Part shown: piece by piece, positions 8,823 to 16,394 of the stretch | Layout of the letters: the number at the start of each line of letters is the position of its first letter | How positions within the stretch are numbered: the first letter of the stretch is position 1 | DNA from: Eubacteriaceae bacterium | GTDB lineage: Bacteria > Bacillota > Clostridia > Lachnospirales > Lachnospiraceae | Length of the DNA: 64,000 bases | NCBI GenBank assembly: GCA_902362455.1 | Contig: CABIWJ010000005.1 | Location: forward strand, 124,001 to 188,000 | Reading direction: 5' to 3' | Made by a program: the position numbers and the translations under genes | Notes under the pieces: generated by a model | What the model was told of the DNA's origin: nothing | Database searches by the model: none | Seen by the model: only the letters and a program-made list of their open reading frames with translations

Positions 8823-9779
8823 ATGAGCAGTAAAAATACAAGGAAAAGTAAGATGGCAAAAAGAGTTTTACTGATGTCAGGCATTACGTGTGTAATGTTT
8901 TTAGCTTTAGTGGTTATGACAATCGGTTTTATAAAGGTAAAATCAGACAATAAGCAAAATGCCGACAAGGTCAAGGAATTAAATAAATCAAAGGATTCAT
9001 ACAGTAAGGAATTAGAGTCAGTTAATAATGAAAAAGATGACTTAAATAAAAAGGTAACTGAGTTAGAGAGTGAAAAGGAATCACTTGCTGATAAGAACGC
9101 AGAGCTTGAAAGTGTAATGACAGCACAGGGAATTAAGGAAAAGGCAGCTGCTGATAAGAAGATTGTCTATCTCACATTTGATGATGGTCCATCAGATTTG
9201 ACACCACAGTTTCTTGATGCTCTAGACAGCTATGGTATAAATGCTACATTTTTCGTAACATATCAGCCACAGCACGAAGACATTTACAAGGATACAATCG
9301 CAAGAGGAAACAGCATACAGATTCATACGGCATCACATGATTATGACAAGGTATATGCTTCAGAAGAGGCATATATAGCTGATTTCAACGAGATTTTCGA
9401 GTATGTTAAAAATGTAACAGGTACAACACCTAATTATTTCAGATTTCCGGGCGGAAGTACAAACAGCTATGGAAAGAGTATTGTAAAATCAATTGCAAAA
9501 GATATGAAAACTAATGGATATGATTTCGTGGACTGGAATGTAAGTGTGGGTGACGGAAGCGCCAAAGCAACGAAAGACAGTATAATTGCTAAGATACAAG
9601 CTGAATCAGAGGGAAAAAATCATATTGTAATGTTAGCACATGACAGCGGAACTAAAACTGAAACACTTGCTGCTTTACCTGAAATAATTGAATATTATAA
9701 GGCTAACGGATATGAATTCGGTGTAATAAAGGGCAATTTAGATGTGTCATTTGCACAGTTTATAGATTATGAGAATTAA
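8823..9779 (+). CDS. Membrane-anchored polysaccharide deacetylase with coiled-coil stalk
   Basis: A 318-residue NodB-type (carbohydrate esterase 4) deacetylase, likely acting on peptidoglycan or another surface glycan outside the cell. Order of parts: an N-terminal membrane anchor (about 15-38), a coiled coil of about 60 residues rich in Lys/Glu (to about 105), then the NodB domain starting VYLTFDDGPSDLTPQFLDAL. The metal motif is IHTASHDY (HxxxH), and RFPGGSTNSYG and IVMLAHDSG supply further active-site signatures. The start at 8823 follows AAAGGA; an in-frame ATG at 8802 is less well placed. It lies downstream of cls. Confidence 0.9.
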   Translation: MSSKNTRKSKMAKRVLLMSGITCVMFLALVVMTIGFIKVKSDNKQNADKVKELNKSKDSYSKELESVNNEKDDLNKKVTELESEKESLADKNAELESVMTAQGIKEKAAADKKIVYLTFDDGPSDLTPQFLDALDSYGINATFFVTYQPQHEDIYKDTIARGNSIQIHTASHDYDKVYASEEAYIADFNEIFEYVKNVTGTTPNYFRFPGGSTNSYGKSIVKSIAKDMKTNGYDFVDWNVSVGDGSAKATKDSIIAKIQAESEGKNHIVMLAHDSGTKTETLAALPEIIEYYKANGYEFGVIKGNLDVSFAQFIDYEN

Positions 9780-9789
9780 TCAGATGAGG

Positions 9790-9818
9790 TTTACATTTGG
9801 TGGTCAGGGTGTTATAAT
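9790..9818 (+). promoter_or_regulatory. Sigma-A-type promoter of the mgtE leader
   Basis: TTTACA at 9790-9795 and TATAAT at 9813-9818 are separated by exactly 17 bp. Predicted initiation near 9825 gives a leader of about 250 bases ahead of mgtE. Confidence 0.8.
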
Positions 9819-9874
9819 CAACATTGGTTAAAAAGGTAATTCAATTAATGCTAAATTAAAAGGAGGCGAAATAT

Positions 9875-9964
9875 ATGGACAGTTGTGATAGTAATAGTCG
9901 AAGTACATATAACGATGGAACAGACTTGGAATATATTTCAAGTGTCTGTATGTATGCCTTTTAG
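9875..9964 (+). CDS. 29-residue acidic leader peptide ahead of mgtE
   Basis: A short ORF begins MDSCDSNSRS and ends SVCMYAF, with a strong AAGGAGG site eight bases before its ATG. It is Ser/Asp-rich, with five acidic residues (D2, D5, D14, D17, E19). Bases inside this ORF (9882-9890 and 9910-9919) are exactly complementary to 9998-10006 and 9984-9993 downstream, so translation would decide which RNA fold forms. By analogy with the enterobacterial mgtL leader, acidic or otherwise destabilising nascent residues could make translation Mg2+-sensitive; that is inference. No family match is known to me. Confidence 0.7.
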   Translation: MDSCDSNSRSTYNDGTDLEYISSVCMYAF

Positions 9965-10006
9965 ATATATATTTTAGGCCTTATCCATCGTTAGAAATAT
10001 CACAAC
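9882..10006 (+). promoter_or_regulatory. Antiterminator fold of the mgtE leader RNA
   Basis: Two nested perfect pairings join the leader ORF to downstream RNA: GTTGTGATA (9882-9890) with TATCACAAC (9998-10006), 9 bp, and TAACGATGGA (9910-9919) with TCCATCGTTA (9984-9993), 10 bp. The second pairing uses up the left arm of the terminator at 9984-10046, so the two folds exclude each other. Confidence 0.7.
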
Positions 10007-10046
10007 CACAGATGTTTGTGTAGTATTTTACTACGATGGAATTTTT
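9984..10046 (+). terminator. Attenuator terminator upstream of mgtE
   Basis: TCCATCGT (9984-9991) pairs with ACGATGGA (10033-10040). Inside, CACAA pairs with TTGTG and flanking A/T bases, giving a long hairpin followed by ATTTTT and a second T-run at about 10053-10058. The mgtE ribosome site GGAGG (10068-10072) lies just beyond. Confidence 0.75.
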
Positions 10047-10078
10047 ATGCCCTTTTTTAGGGGGAATGGAGGCTTAAA

Positions 10079-11473
10079 ATGGAAAAAGAAGTATTAAAAG
10101 AACCAATGTATGTTGAAAATATCGTATCTATTATCAGAAGTGGACTTAATAAAGAAGAGCTATTAGAAAAATTAAGTGATTACCATGAGAATGATATCGC
10201 ACAAAGTCTTGAATATCTGACTAAAGAAGAACGTATTAAATTATATAATAATCTTGATGCAGAAACGATATCTAATATATTTTCTTATATTGAAGAACCT
10301 GATAAATATATCGAAGAATTAGGAATCGATAAATTAGCCACAATTATCAACGAGATGGACTCAGATGATGCGGTCGATTTATTAGAAAATATTGATGAAA
10401 ATATAAAAAGTCAGTTGCGACCAATTCTGAAAGAAGATGTTAAAGCTGATATCCGTTTGATAAATTCATATGACGAGGAAGAAATCGGTAGTCTGATTAC
10501 TACGAATTATATTAAAATATCTAAAAATCTTACTATCCGTCAGGCAATGCATGAATTGATTAAACAGGCAGGAGAGAATGATAATATTTCTACAATCTAT
10601 GTTGTAGATGAAGCTGATAAATATTGTGGTGTCATTGATTTAAAAGATTTAATTATAGCAAGAGAGCATGATGAACTTGATGATATTATCAGTTATTCTT
10701 ATCCATATTTACTTGACCATGAGAATATCTCTGAGAGTATCGAGAAGATAAAAGATTATGCAGAAGATTCACTTCCTGTATTAAATGCTGATAAGAACAT
10801 AATAGGTATTCTGACTGCACAGGACGTAATTGAGGCAGTAGATGATGAAATGGGTGAGGACTATGCTAAATTAGCTGGTCTGACTGCAGAAGAGGACCTT
10901 AAAGAAACCACAACAGAAAGTATGCGTAAACGTTTGCCATGGCTTATAGTATTATTGGTCTTAGGAATGGGAGTTTCGACAGTTGTGGGTGCGTTTGAAA
11001 ATGTTGTGGCAGTGCTGCCGATAATAATATGCTTCCAGTCTTTGGTACTTGATATGGCAGGAAATGTCGGAACACAGTCTTTGGCTGTAACAATTCGTGT
11101 TCTTATGGACGAGGACTTAAAGGGTAAAGATAAATTATCATTAATTATAAAAGAAGTGAAAGTCGGCTTTAGTAATGGTATGCTTCTTGGCATATTGTCA
11201 CTTGTTTGTCTGGGACTTTACATTAGTTTCTTCAAGGGCTACACATTATTTAATGCATTTATGATATCTGGTTGTGTTGGAATATCATTATTAGTATCTA
11301 TGATTATTTCAAGCCTTGTTGGAACTTTAGTGCCATTATTCTTCCATAAAATAAAAGTGGACCCGGCAGTAGCCTCAGGACCACTTATCACAACTGTAAA
11401 TGATTTAGTTGCAGTAGTTACTTATTATGGATTATCTTGGATACTTTTAATCCAGTGTATACATCTGGCATAG
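10079..11473 (+). CDS. mgtE: Magnesium transporter MgtE
   Basis: MgtE is a Mg2+-selective channel gated by intracellular Mg2+. The 464-residue protein has the N-terminal helical MgtE_N domain (about 1-130), two CBS domains (about 135-260), a plug helix, and five C-terminal membrane segments starting LPWLIVLLVLGMGVSTVVGA, including the pore signature DMAGNVGTQSLAVTIR. Length is typical. The ATG is six bases from GGAGG. It stands alone behind its own promoter and a leader that carries a complete attenuator-like arrangement. A hairpin follows its stop. Confidence 0.97.
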   Translation: MEKEVLKEPMYVENIVSIIRSGLNKEELLEKLSDYHENDIAQSLEYLTKEERIKLYNNLDAETISNIFSYIEEPDKYIEELGIDKLATIINEMDSDDAVDLLENIDENIKSQLRPILKEDVKADIRLINSYDEEEIGSLITTNYIKISKNLTIRQAMHELIKQAGENDNISTIYVVDEADKYCGVIDLKDLIIAREHDELDDIISYSYPYLLDHENISESIEKIKDYAEDSLPVLNADKNIIGILTAQDVIEAVDDEMGEDYAKLAGLTAEEDLKETTTESMRKRLPWLIVLLVLGMGVSTVVGAFENVVAVLPIIICFQSLVLDMAGNVGTQSLAVTIRVLMDEDLKGKDKLSLIIKEVKVGFSNGMLLGILSLVCLGLYISFFKGYTLFNAFMISGCVGISLLVSMIISSLVGTLVPLFFHKIKVDPAVASGPLITTVNDLVAVVTYYGLSWILLIQCIHLA

Positions 11474-11534
11474 TATTTAATTAGAATAAAGATTAGTATT
11501 ACTAAACAGAAAATAAATAGTATTTTGTATATTT

Positions 11535-11561
11535 AATTTGCCAGATAATGTCTGGCAAATT
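11535..11561. terminator. Hairpin between convergent mgtE and PHP phosphatase genes
   Basis: Arms AATTTGCCAGA (11535-11545) and its complement (11551-11561) form a perfect 11-bp stem with a five-base loop, located between two converging genes. No strong T-run follows on either strand, so termination strength is uncertain. Confidence 0.6.
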
Positions 11562-11566
11562 GGCAT

Positions 11567-12349
11567 TTACCGGAAAATATTTTCTAAAGGTGTAAGCTGT
11601 AAGTCAGCCAATGTTTTATATGACAGATTTACGGCTTCGTCCCATATAACTGACGGATTATGACAATCTGAACCTACGATTACCTTAATATCACTACCTT
11701 TAAGGCGTGACCAGAAGCGGTTATCAGGATAAGGATATCGTTTGCCATCAGGATAATCGGTAAGTCCACGTCGTATTCCATTAGCGTTGAATTCTATGAT
11801 GGTTCCGTATCTGGATGCGGCCTCTAATATAATGTCAAATGCTTTATCGCAATTATAATCCCATGCAAAAGGATTAATCATACACAAATCAGGGTGTGCA
11901 AGAATTTTAAAATATCTAGTTGCAAGTCCCTCGCTTATTGCATTAGCATATTCTAAATAACATTCAGTGCTGTCAGCGGAATAAATGCTTTTAGAAGAAT
12001 TATTATCAGACATATATGTGTGTTCGCCGAGTAACAGATAATCAAGTCCGCGTTTCGTAAGAAGTTCTTCATAGTAATTAAGATTCTTACGAAAATATTC
12101 AATCTCTAATCCTTTGTAAAGAGTAATTCTGTCAGAATATATTTCTTTAAGGCGGTCAAGTTCGTTAAGATAATCATCTAATTCACTATATTCCATTCTA
12201 AGACCATAATTTTCACCATCAGGAAATGGTGCGTGGTCGGAAAATCCTAAAATCTTAATGTCGCTTTTAATAGCAGCCAATACATAATCTTCTTCCGTTC
12301 CACCGGCATGTTTACAGCGGCAGGTGTGTGTATGGTAATTAACTTTCAT
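11567..12349 (-). CDS. PHP-domain histidinol-phosphatase-like protein (HisJ family)
   Basis: A 260-residue PHP metallo-phosphoesterase. The start MKVNYHTHTCRCKHAGG carries the HxH metal motif, GFSDHAPFP the second metal site, AHPDLCM a third, and VGSDCHNP near the C-terminus the last; this series is typical of HisJ, which dephosphorylates histidinol phosphate. No other his genes are in the window, so another phosphoester substrate is possible. It begins eight bases after the plsC stop on the same strand with only a weak ribosome site, which points to translational coupling. Confidence 0.85.
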   Translation of the reverse strand: MKVNYHTHTCRCKHAGGTEEDYVLAAIKSDIKILGFSDHAPFPDGENYGLRMEYSELDDYLNELDRLKEIYSDRITLYKGLEIEYFRKNLNYYEELLTKRGLDYLLLGEHTYMSDNNSSKSIYSADSTECYLEYANAISEGLATRYFKILAHPDLCMINPFAWDYNCDKAFDIILEAASRYGTIIEFNANGIRRGLTDYPDGKRYPYPDNRFWSRLKGSDIKVIVGSDCHNPSVIWDEAVNLSYKTLADLQLTPLENIFR

Positions 12350-12357
12350 TTTTAAGT

Positions 12358-13080
12358 CTAAGCCCTTTCGTCAAGCATTTCCTGAATCTTACTCTGTGTA
12401 TAGGCACCAAGAAATTTCTTATCTTCTTTGTCTAATTCTTCGATTATAATTGGTTTACCAAAGTCAATAGTTACTTTTCCGCGTTTAACCTTAGGAAAAT
12501 GATTTTCAAAAATATCTGCTGTACCTGTAAGCGCGACAGGAATAATAGGCGATTTAGATTTCTCTGCCATCTTCATACTTCCCTCTTTGAAAGGAAGCAT
12601 TTTACCGTCTTTAGAACGTGTTCCTTCAGGGAAAACAAATACTGACACACCGCCTTTAATCTGTTCTACACCTTTTAATATTGTCTTAAGTCCCTCTTTA
12701 ATATTATCTCTGTCTAAGAAAAGACAACTGATATTTCTCATCCACAGATTAAGAAATGGAACTTTGTTAATCTCTTTTTTCGCTACATATCCGACATTAT
12801 ATGGGATAGTAACATATGATACTAAGATATCAAAAAAGCTGTTGTGGTTACCAACATATAAGCAGGCTTTATCCTTTGGAATATTCTCAACCCCGGTTGC
12901 TTCGATTTTAACACCCGCTATAAACAGACAAATTCTAAAGCCCATCGATACAATGAATTTGCTTGAATTATCCCTTGCCTTAACATTGCATTTACTAAGT
13001 ATCCATTCAATAAGATATATGGGTATACTTAGAATAAAAAATATTACCAGAAATATTGCAATTCCAAAAAGTCGTAACAT
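12358..13080 (-). CDS. plsC: 1-acyl-sn-glycerol-3-phosphate acyltransferase
   Basis: PlsC acylates lysophosphatidic acid to phosphatidic acid at the membrane. The 240-residue protein has an N-terminal hydrophobic segment (LFGIAIFLVIFFILSIPIYL), the catalytic NHNSFFD (Hx4D, about residue 78) and the substrate motif FPEGTRSKDG (about 150). GGAGG precedes the ATG. It is first in a two-gene unit with the PHP phosphatase. Confidence 0.93.
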   Translation of the reverse strand: MLRLFGIAIFLVIFFILSIPIYLIEWILSKCNVKARDNSSKFIVSMGFRICLFIAGVKIEATGVENIPKDKACLYVGNHNSFFDILVSYVTIPYNVGYVAKKEINKVPFLNLWMRNISCLFLDRDNIKEGLKTILKGVEQIKGGVSVFVFPEGTRSKDGKMLPFKEGSMKMAEKSKSPIIPVALTGTADIFENHFPKVKRGKVTIDFGKPIIIEELDKEDKKFLGAYTQSKIQEMLDERA

Positions 13081-13217
13081 AAGTCCTCCATAAAATTTAT
13101 TAGTATTAAATTAAATATTAAAGAAGTAATAAGCATCTTGTATACAAGAATACATATCGTATACGCATATAAGAATATAGCAAGAGAACATATTGAATTA
13201 CTTTTTAACACTTTAAT

Positions 13218-13245
13218 CCTATACATTATAACATATTGAGAGGTA
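13218..13245 (-). promoter_or_regulatory. Probable extended -10 promoter for plsC
   Basis: On the minus strand TGTTATAAT (extended -10 TGnTATAAT) occurs about 145 bases upstream of plsC. The -35 position is poor, as expected for an extended -10 promoter. Confidence 0.45.
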
Positions 13246-13250
13246 TTTGG

Positions 13251-13333
13251 ATATTTATATTTGTCAAATTTACTTTAACAGATGAATATAGTCTGCAATA
13301 TGTATGTGCAAAGTCTGAGTTATATAAACAATA
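13251..13333. repeat. Dispersed intergenic repeat C, copy 1
   Basis: About 83 bp here match 38632-38714 at roughly 85 percent identity by eye, including the shared block AATATGTATGTGC. Both copies lie in divergent intergenic regions between a minus-strand membrane-related gene and a plus-strand regulated gene. No coding potential is apparent. Confidence 0.7.
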
Positions 13334-13338
13334 TCATT

Positions 13339-13359
13339 AAAGTAGTAAAAAAATACTTT
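13339..13359. promoter_or_regulatory. NrtR operator, upstream copy
   Basis: A 21-bp near-palindrome with ends AAAGTA and TACTTT. A second copy with one base difference lies at 13412-13432, and the nrtR promoter lies between them. Confidence 0.75.
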
Positions 13360-13373
13360 TTTATAAAAACTTC

Positions 13374-13402
13374 TTGACATTAATATGACATAGTGATATT
13401 GT
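13374..13402 (+). promoter_or_regulatory. Promoter of the nrtR-pncA-pncB operon
   Basis: TTGACA at 13374-13379 with a moderate -10 (TATTGT, 13397-13402) at 17-bp spacing. It is bracketed by the two operator copies. Confidence 0.6.
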
Positions 13403-13411
13403 TATAGAACG

Positions 13412-13432
13412 AAAGTAGTAAAAAGATACTTT
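13412..13432. promoter_or_regulatory. NrtR operator, downstream copy
   Basis: AAAGTAGTAAAAAGATACTT plus one T, nearly identical to the copy at 13339-13359 and just downstream of the -10, where a bound repressor would block initiation. It overlaps the start of the nrtR ribosome-site region. Confidence 0.75.
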
Positions 13433-13448
13433 TAAGGAGAAATGGAAT

Positions 13449-14333
13449 ATGGAAAAAAAACGTAGTAAGGAGAATTTACCAGAACAAGATTGTGGTAGAA
13501 AAGGCATATTAGAAAAACGAAATGCTGCTGGGCTTACCGAAGCAGAGTTTCTGGCAGGTTACAGGCCAAGTGATTATGAGAGACCATCAGTGACAGTAGA
13601 TATGCTGATTCTTGCAATGGATAAGTCGTTTAACGGACTGAAAACTTTGCTGATTCAACGTAAAAACCATCCATACATAGATTGTTATGCATTACCTGGA
13701 GGTTTTGTGGAGATAGATGAATCGGCATATAGTGCAGCTTCAAGGGAACTTGAAGAAGAAACGGGACTTAGAAATATTTATTTAGAACAGCTTTATACAA
13801 TGAGCCAGCCGGACAGGGACCCTCGAATGAGAGTTATAGATATTGCGTATATGGCACTTGTACCAGAGACGAAAGTCGAGGGAAAAGTTAAGGCCGGAGA
13901 TGATGCTAAAGAGGCTTTATGGTTTGACATAAGATTTACGGACAGGAATCTGATTCTTCGGAATGAGGATAGGAATATTGAAATCAGATACAATCTTAAG
14001 AAGAAATCATTTAAGAATGGCGTAATAAAAGTTGAGAATTATGTGCCTGACTTAGTCAGTGATGATGCATTAGCATTTGACCATTCGGAGATAATCTTAG
14101 AAGGGCTTACGAGGCTTAAGAATAAAATAGAATATTCCGATGTTGCATTTAACCTTGTACCAAAGGAATTTACACTTCCTGATTTGCAACGGGTGTATGA
14201 AGTTATTCTGGGTAAGAAACTTTATAAGACGAATTTCAGGGAAAAAATAATCGATAAAGTCAGACTTTTAGACAAAAAAGGAATATCGATAACAGGTAAT
14301 AAGTCATCAGCTTTATATAAATATAAACGTTAG
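13449..14333 (+). CDS. nrtR: NrtR-type Nudix transcriptional regulator of NAD metabolism
   Basis: NrtR proteins join a Nudix sensor domain that binds ADP-ribose to a C-terminal winged helix and repress NAD salvage genes. In this 294-residue protein the Nudix domain spans about 45-190 and the DNA-binding region about 205-294 (LVPKEFTLPDLQRVYEVILG). The Nudix box GGFVEIDE...RELEEETGL is complete, so hydrolase activity may be retained; many NrtR regulators have lost it. AAGGAG precedes the ATG. It heads the operon with pncA and pncB and is flanked by its own likely operators. Confidence 0.9.
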   Translation: MEKKRSKENLPEQDCGRKGILEKRNAAGLTEAEFLAGYRPSDYERPSVTVDMLILAMDKSFNGLKTLLIQRKNHPYIDCYALPGGFVEIDESAYSAASRELEEETGLRNIYLEQLYTMSQPDRDPRMRVIDIAYMALVPETKVEGKVKAGDDAKEALWFDIRFTDRNLILRNEDRNIEIRYNLKKKSFKNGVIKVENYVPDLVSDDALAFDHSEIILEGLTRLKNKIEYSDVAFNLVPKEFTLPDLQRVYEVILGKKLYKTNFREKIIDKVRLLDKKGISITGNKSSALYKYKR

Positions 14334-14360
14334 TAGAAATGGAGACAGTGAGAAAAATAT

Positions 14361-14930
14361 ATGAAGAAAATATTAGTAATTGTAGATATGCAGAATGATT
14401 TTATAACAGGTCCACTTGGTAATGCGGACTGTCAGGCTGTAGTTAATAATATAATAGAAATTGTGAATAATGAAAAGTATACAGACATTATTCTTACAAG
14501 AGATACGCACCAGGAGAATTATCTTGATACCCGGGAGGGTAAGAATCTTCCAGTCGTTCATTGTATAGAGGGAACGAAAGGTTTTGAGATAGATTCAGAT
14601 ATAATGAGTGCAGTAGAAAATAAATATAAAACTTCAGAAATTATAAATTATCTGAATCAGAAAGAAAATATGCCGATTATTATTAACAAGCCATCATTTG
14701 GAAGTATGGAGTTAGCAAGGCTGTTATCTGAAAATGTAAACGAAGAAGATATCATAGATTTCGTAGGAGTATGTACAGGAATCTGTGTGATTAGTAATGT
14801 ATTACTTGCGAAAGCAGCAATTCCGGAGACAAAGGTAAGAGTTATAGAAAATGCATGTGCCTGCGTAACTAAGGAATCGCATAGAACAGCAATTGAAGCA
14901 ATGAAAATGTGTCAGGTTGAGATAGTGTAG
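14361..14930 (+). CDS. pncA: Nicotinamidase
   Basis: PncA hydrolyses nicotinamide to nicotinate and ammonia in NAD salvage. The 189-residue protein has the isochorismatase fold with catalytic Asp in VIVDMQNDF-like IVDMQNDFITGPLGN, a basic residue region near INKPSFGS, and catalytic Cys in GVCTGICVISN (about residue 140). The gene lies 27 bp after nrtR and is followed by pncB, which uses its product. Confidence 0.94.
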   Translation: MKKILVIVDMQNDFITGPLGNADCQAVVNNIIEIVNNEKYTDIILTRDTHQENYLDTREGKNLPVVHCIEGTKGFEIDSDIMSAVENKYKTSEIINYLNQKENMPIIINKPSFGSMELARLLSENVNEEDIIDFVGVCTGICVISNVLLAKAAIPETKVRVIENACACVTKESHRTAIEAMKMCQVEIV

Positions 14931-14944
14931 AATAGGAGAAAAGT

Positions 14945-15080
14945 GTGAAAATAATGCTGATGCGGTTATTTTTCACCATGCTATTTGTTTCTGAGCGAAA
15001 ACAAATAGCTTTTATGGCAGCTGAGAAATCGCCTGCGCGAATTTCTCAGCGCCTCTTTGCGACAAGTCGCTCAGAAATGA
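14945..15080 (+). repeat. Multi-hairpin dispersed repeat A, copy 1 (pncB leader)
   Basis: About 136 bp lies between pncA and pncB. It consists of successive hairpins: GTGAAAATAA.../TTTTTCAC, GCTATTTGTTT/AAACAAATAGC, GAGAAATCGC/GCGAATTTCTC and GCGACAAGTCGC. A close copy is at 48253-48390 and a degraded one near 41822-41890. In both full copies the 3' end sits immediately before the next gene's GAGG ribosome site. It can be read in frame with pncB but is not protein-like there. Confidence 0.85.
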
Positions 15081-15088
15081 GGATTATT

Positions 15089-16297
15089 ATGAAATTAAAT
15101 CAGATTATTACAAGTTTATTAGAAACTGATATGTATAAATTCAGTATGGGACAGGCGATATACCATCAATTTAGTGATTATAAGACTACCTGGTCTTTCA
15201 AATGCAGAAATACAGATGTGCATTTTACAAAAGAAGTAGTAGAGGAAATAAAAGAGCAGATAAAGGCATATTGCGGACTTAGATTTACAGAAGAAGAGCT
15301 TGAATATCTTCATAATATTAAGTGGATTAAGGGAAGTTATGTGGATTTCTTAAGACTCTGGCAGCCAAGATATGAAGATTTCGAGATAACAACAGATGCA
15401 GAGTGTGGTCTCTCAATTGAGGCAAAAGGCACATGGCTTAATACCTCTATGTATGAGATTCCTACACTTGCAATCATTAATGAAGTGTATTTCAGAATGG
15501 AATATAATTATGATGAACTTCTTAATAGCTTTAAGAATAGATTAGATGAAAAAATCAGGAAAATAAGCACAGGTGAATATAATATCGGTTCATTTAGTGA
15601 ATTTGGTCTTAGAAGAAGATTGTCAGCCAAAGCCCAGGAACTTGCAGTAGATTTACTTAGTAAAAATGAATATCCCGGCTCAAAATTCGTTGGAACTTCA
15701 AATGTATATCTTGCTAAGAAATATAATCTTACACCGGTTGGTACGATGGCGCATGAGTGGATTATGTGCGTAGGACAGGGTAATCATAAACATAATCCAG
15801 CATATTCTAACTGGTATGCATTAGATGCATGGGTAAAAGAATATGGTATCTTAAATGGTACAGCGTTAGCGGATGCGATAACAACTGACTGCTTCCTTAA
15901 AGATTTCCAGCTTACTTATGCAACATTATTTTCGGGTGTCAGACATGACAGTGGTGATCCTTATGAATGGGGCGACAAGATGCTTAAACATTATGAAAGT
16001 CTTGGGATAAATCCTATGACGAAGACATTGCTCTTTAGCGACAGCCTTGATTTCGAACGTGCTGACGGACTTAACAAGTATTTTAATACCAAAGCAAGAG
16101 TTGCCTTCGGAATAGGAACTTATATTTCGAATGATACAGATGTTCATCCACTCAATATCGTAATGAAAACAACGGCATGTAACGGTATGGATGTTGCAAA
16201 GATTTCTGATACACCGGGTAAAGGAATGTGTAAAAATCCTGATTATGTACATTATCTGAGAAGATGTATCGACTGGCGAATGAAAAACGACAGATAG
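15089..16297 (+). CDS. pncB: Nicotinate phosphoribosyltransferase
   Basis: PncB makes nicotinate mononucleotide from nicotinate and PRPP. I set the start at ATG 15089 (MKLNQIITSLLETDMYKFSM), preceded by GAGG; 48 upstream in-frame codons belong to repeat A. The 402-residue length is right for the family. Visible features include ETDMYKFSMGQ at the N-terminus, GTSNVYLA and GTMAHEWIM in the middle with the catalytic His, and SGVRHDSGDP and GIGTYISND in the phosphate-binding half. It is last in nrtR-pncA-pncB, so nicotinamide is converted to NaMN by this operon. Confidence 0.95.
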   Translation: MKLNQIITSLLETDMYKFSMGQAIYHQFSDYKTTWSFKCRNTDVHFTKEVVEEIKEQIKAYCGLRFTEEELEYLHNIKWIKGSYVDFLRLWQPRYEDFEITTDAECGLSIEAKGTWLNTSMYEIPTLAIINEVYFRMEYNYDELLNSFKNRLDEKIRKISTGEYNIGSFSEFGLRRRLSAKAQELAVDLLSKNEYPGSKFVGTSNVYLAKKYNLTPVGTMAHEWIMCVGQGNHKHNPAYSNWYALDAWVKEYGILNGTALADAITTDCFLKDFQLTYATLFSGVRHDSGDPYEWGDKMLKHYESLGINPMTKTLLFSDSLDFERADGLNKYFNTKARVAFGIGTYISNDTDVHPLNIVMKTTACNGMDVAKISDTPGKGMCKNPDYVHYLRRCIDWRMKNDR

Positions 16298-16394
16298 AAG
16301 ATATTAAGATACATTTATAAAAATATTTTATATGTGTAATTCAGTATATACAGATAATTGATATATGTGCAGGAAAATGATGTGCTATGAAAAA

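Noticed and set aside
9820..10078. M-box or other known Mg riboswitch ahead of mgtE
   Set aside because: No conserved M-box core found; the leader ORF and exclusive hairpins explain the region better.
14945..15088. 48-codon N-terminal extension of pncB
   Set aside because: It is repeat A read in frame; the repeat occurs elsewhere without the gene, and family proteins begin at MKLNQ.
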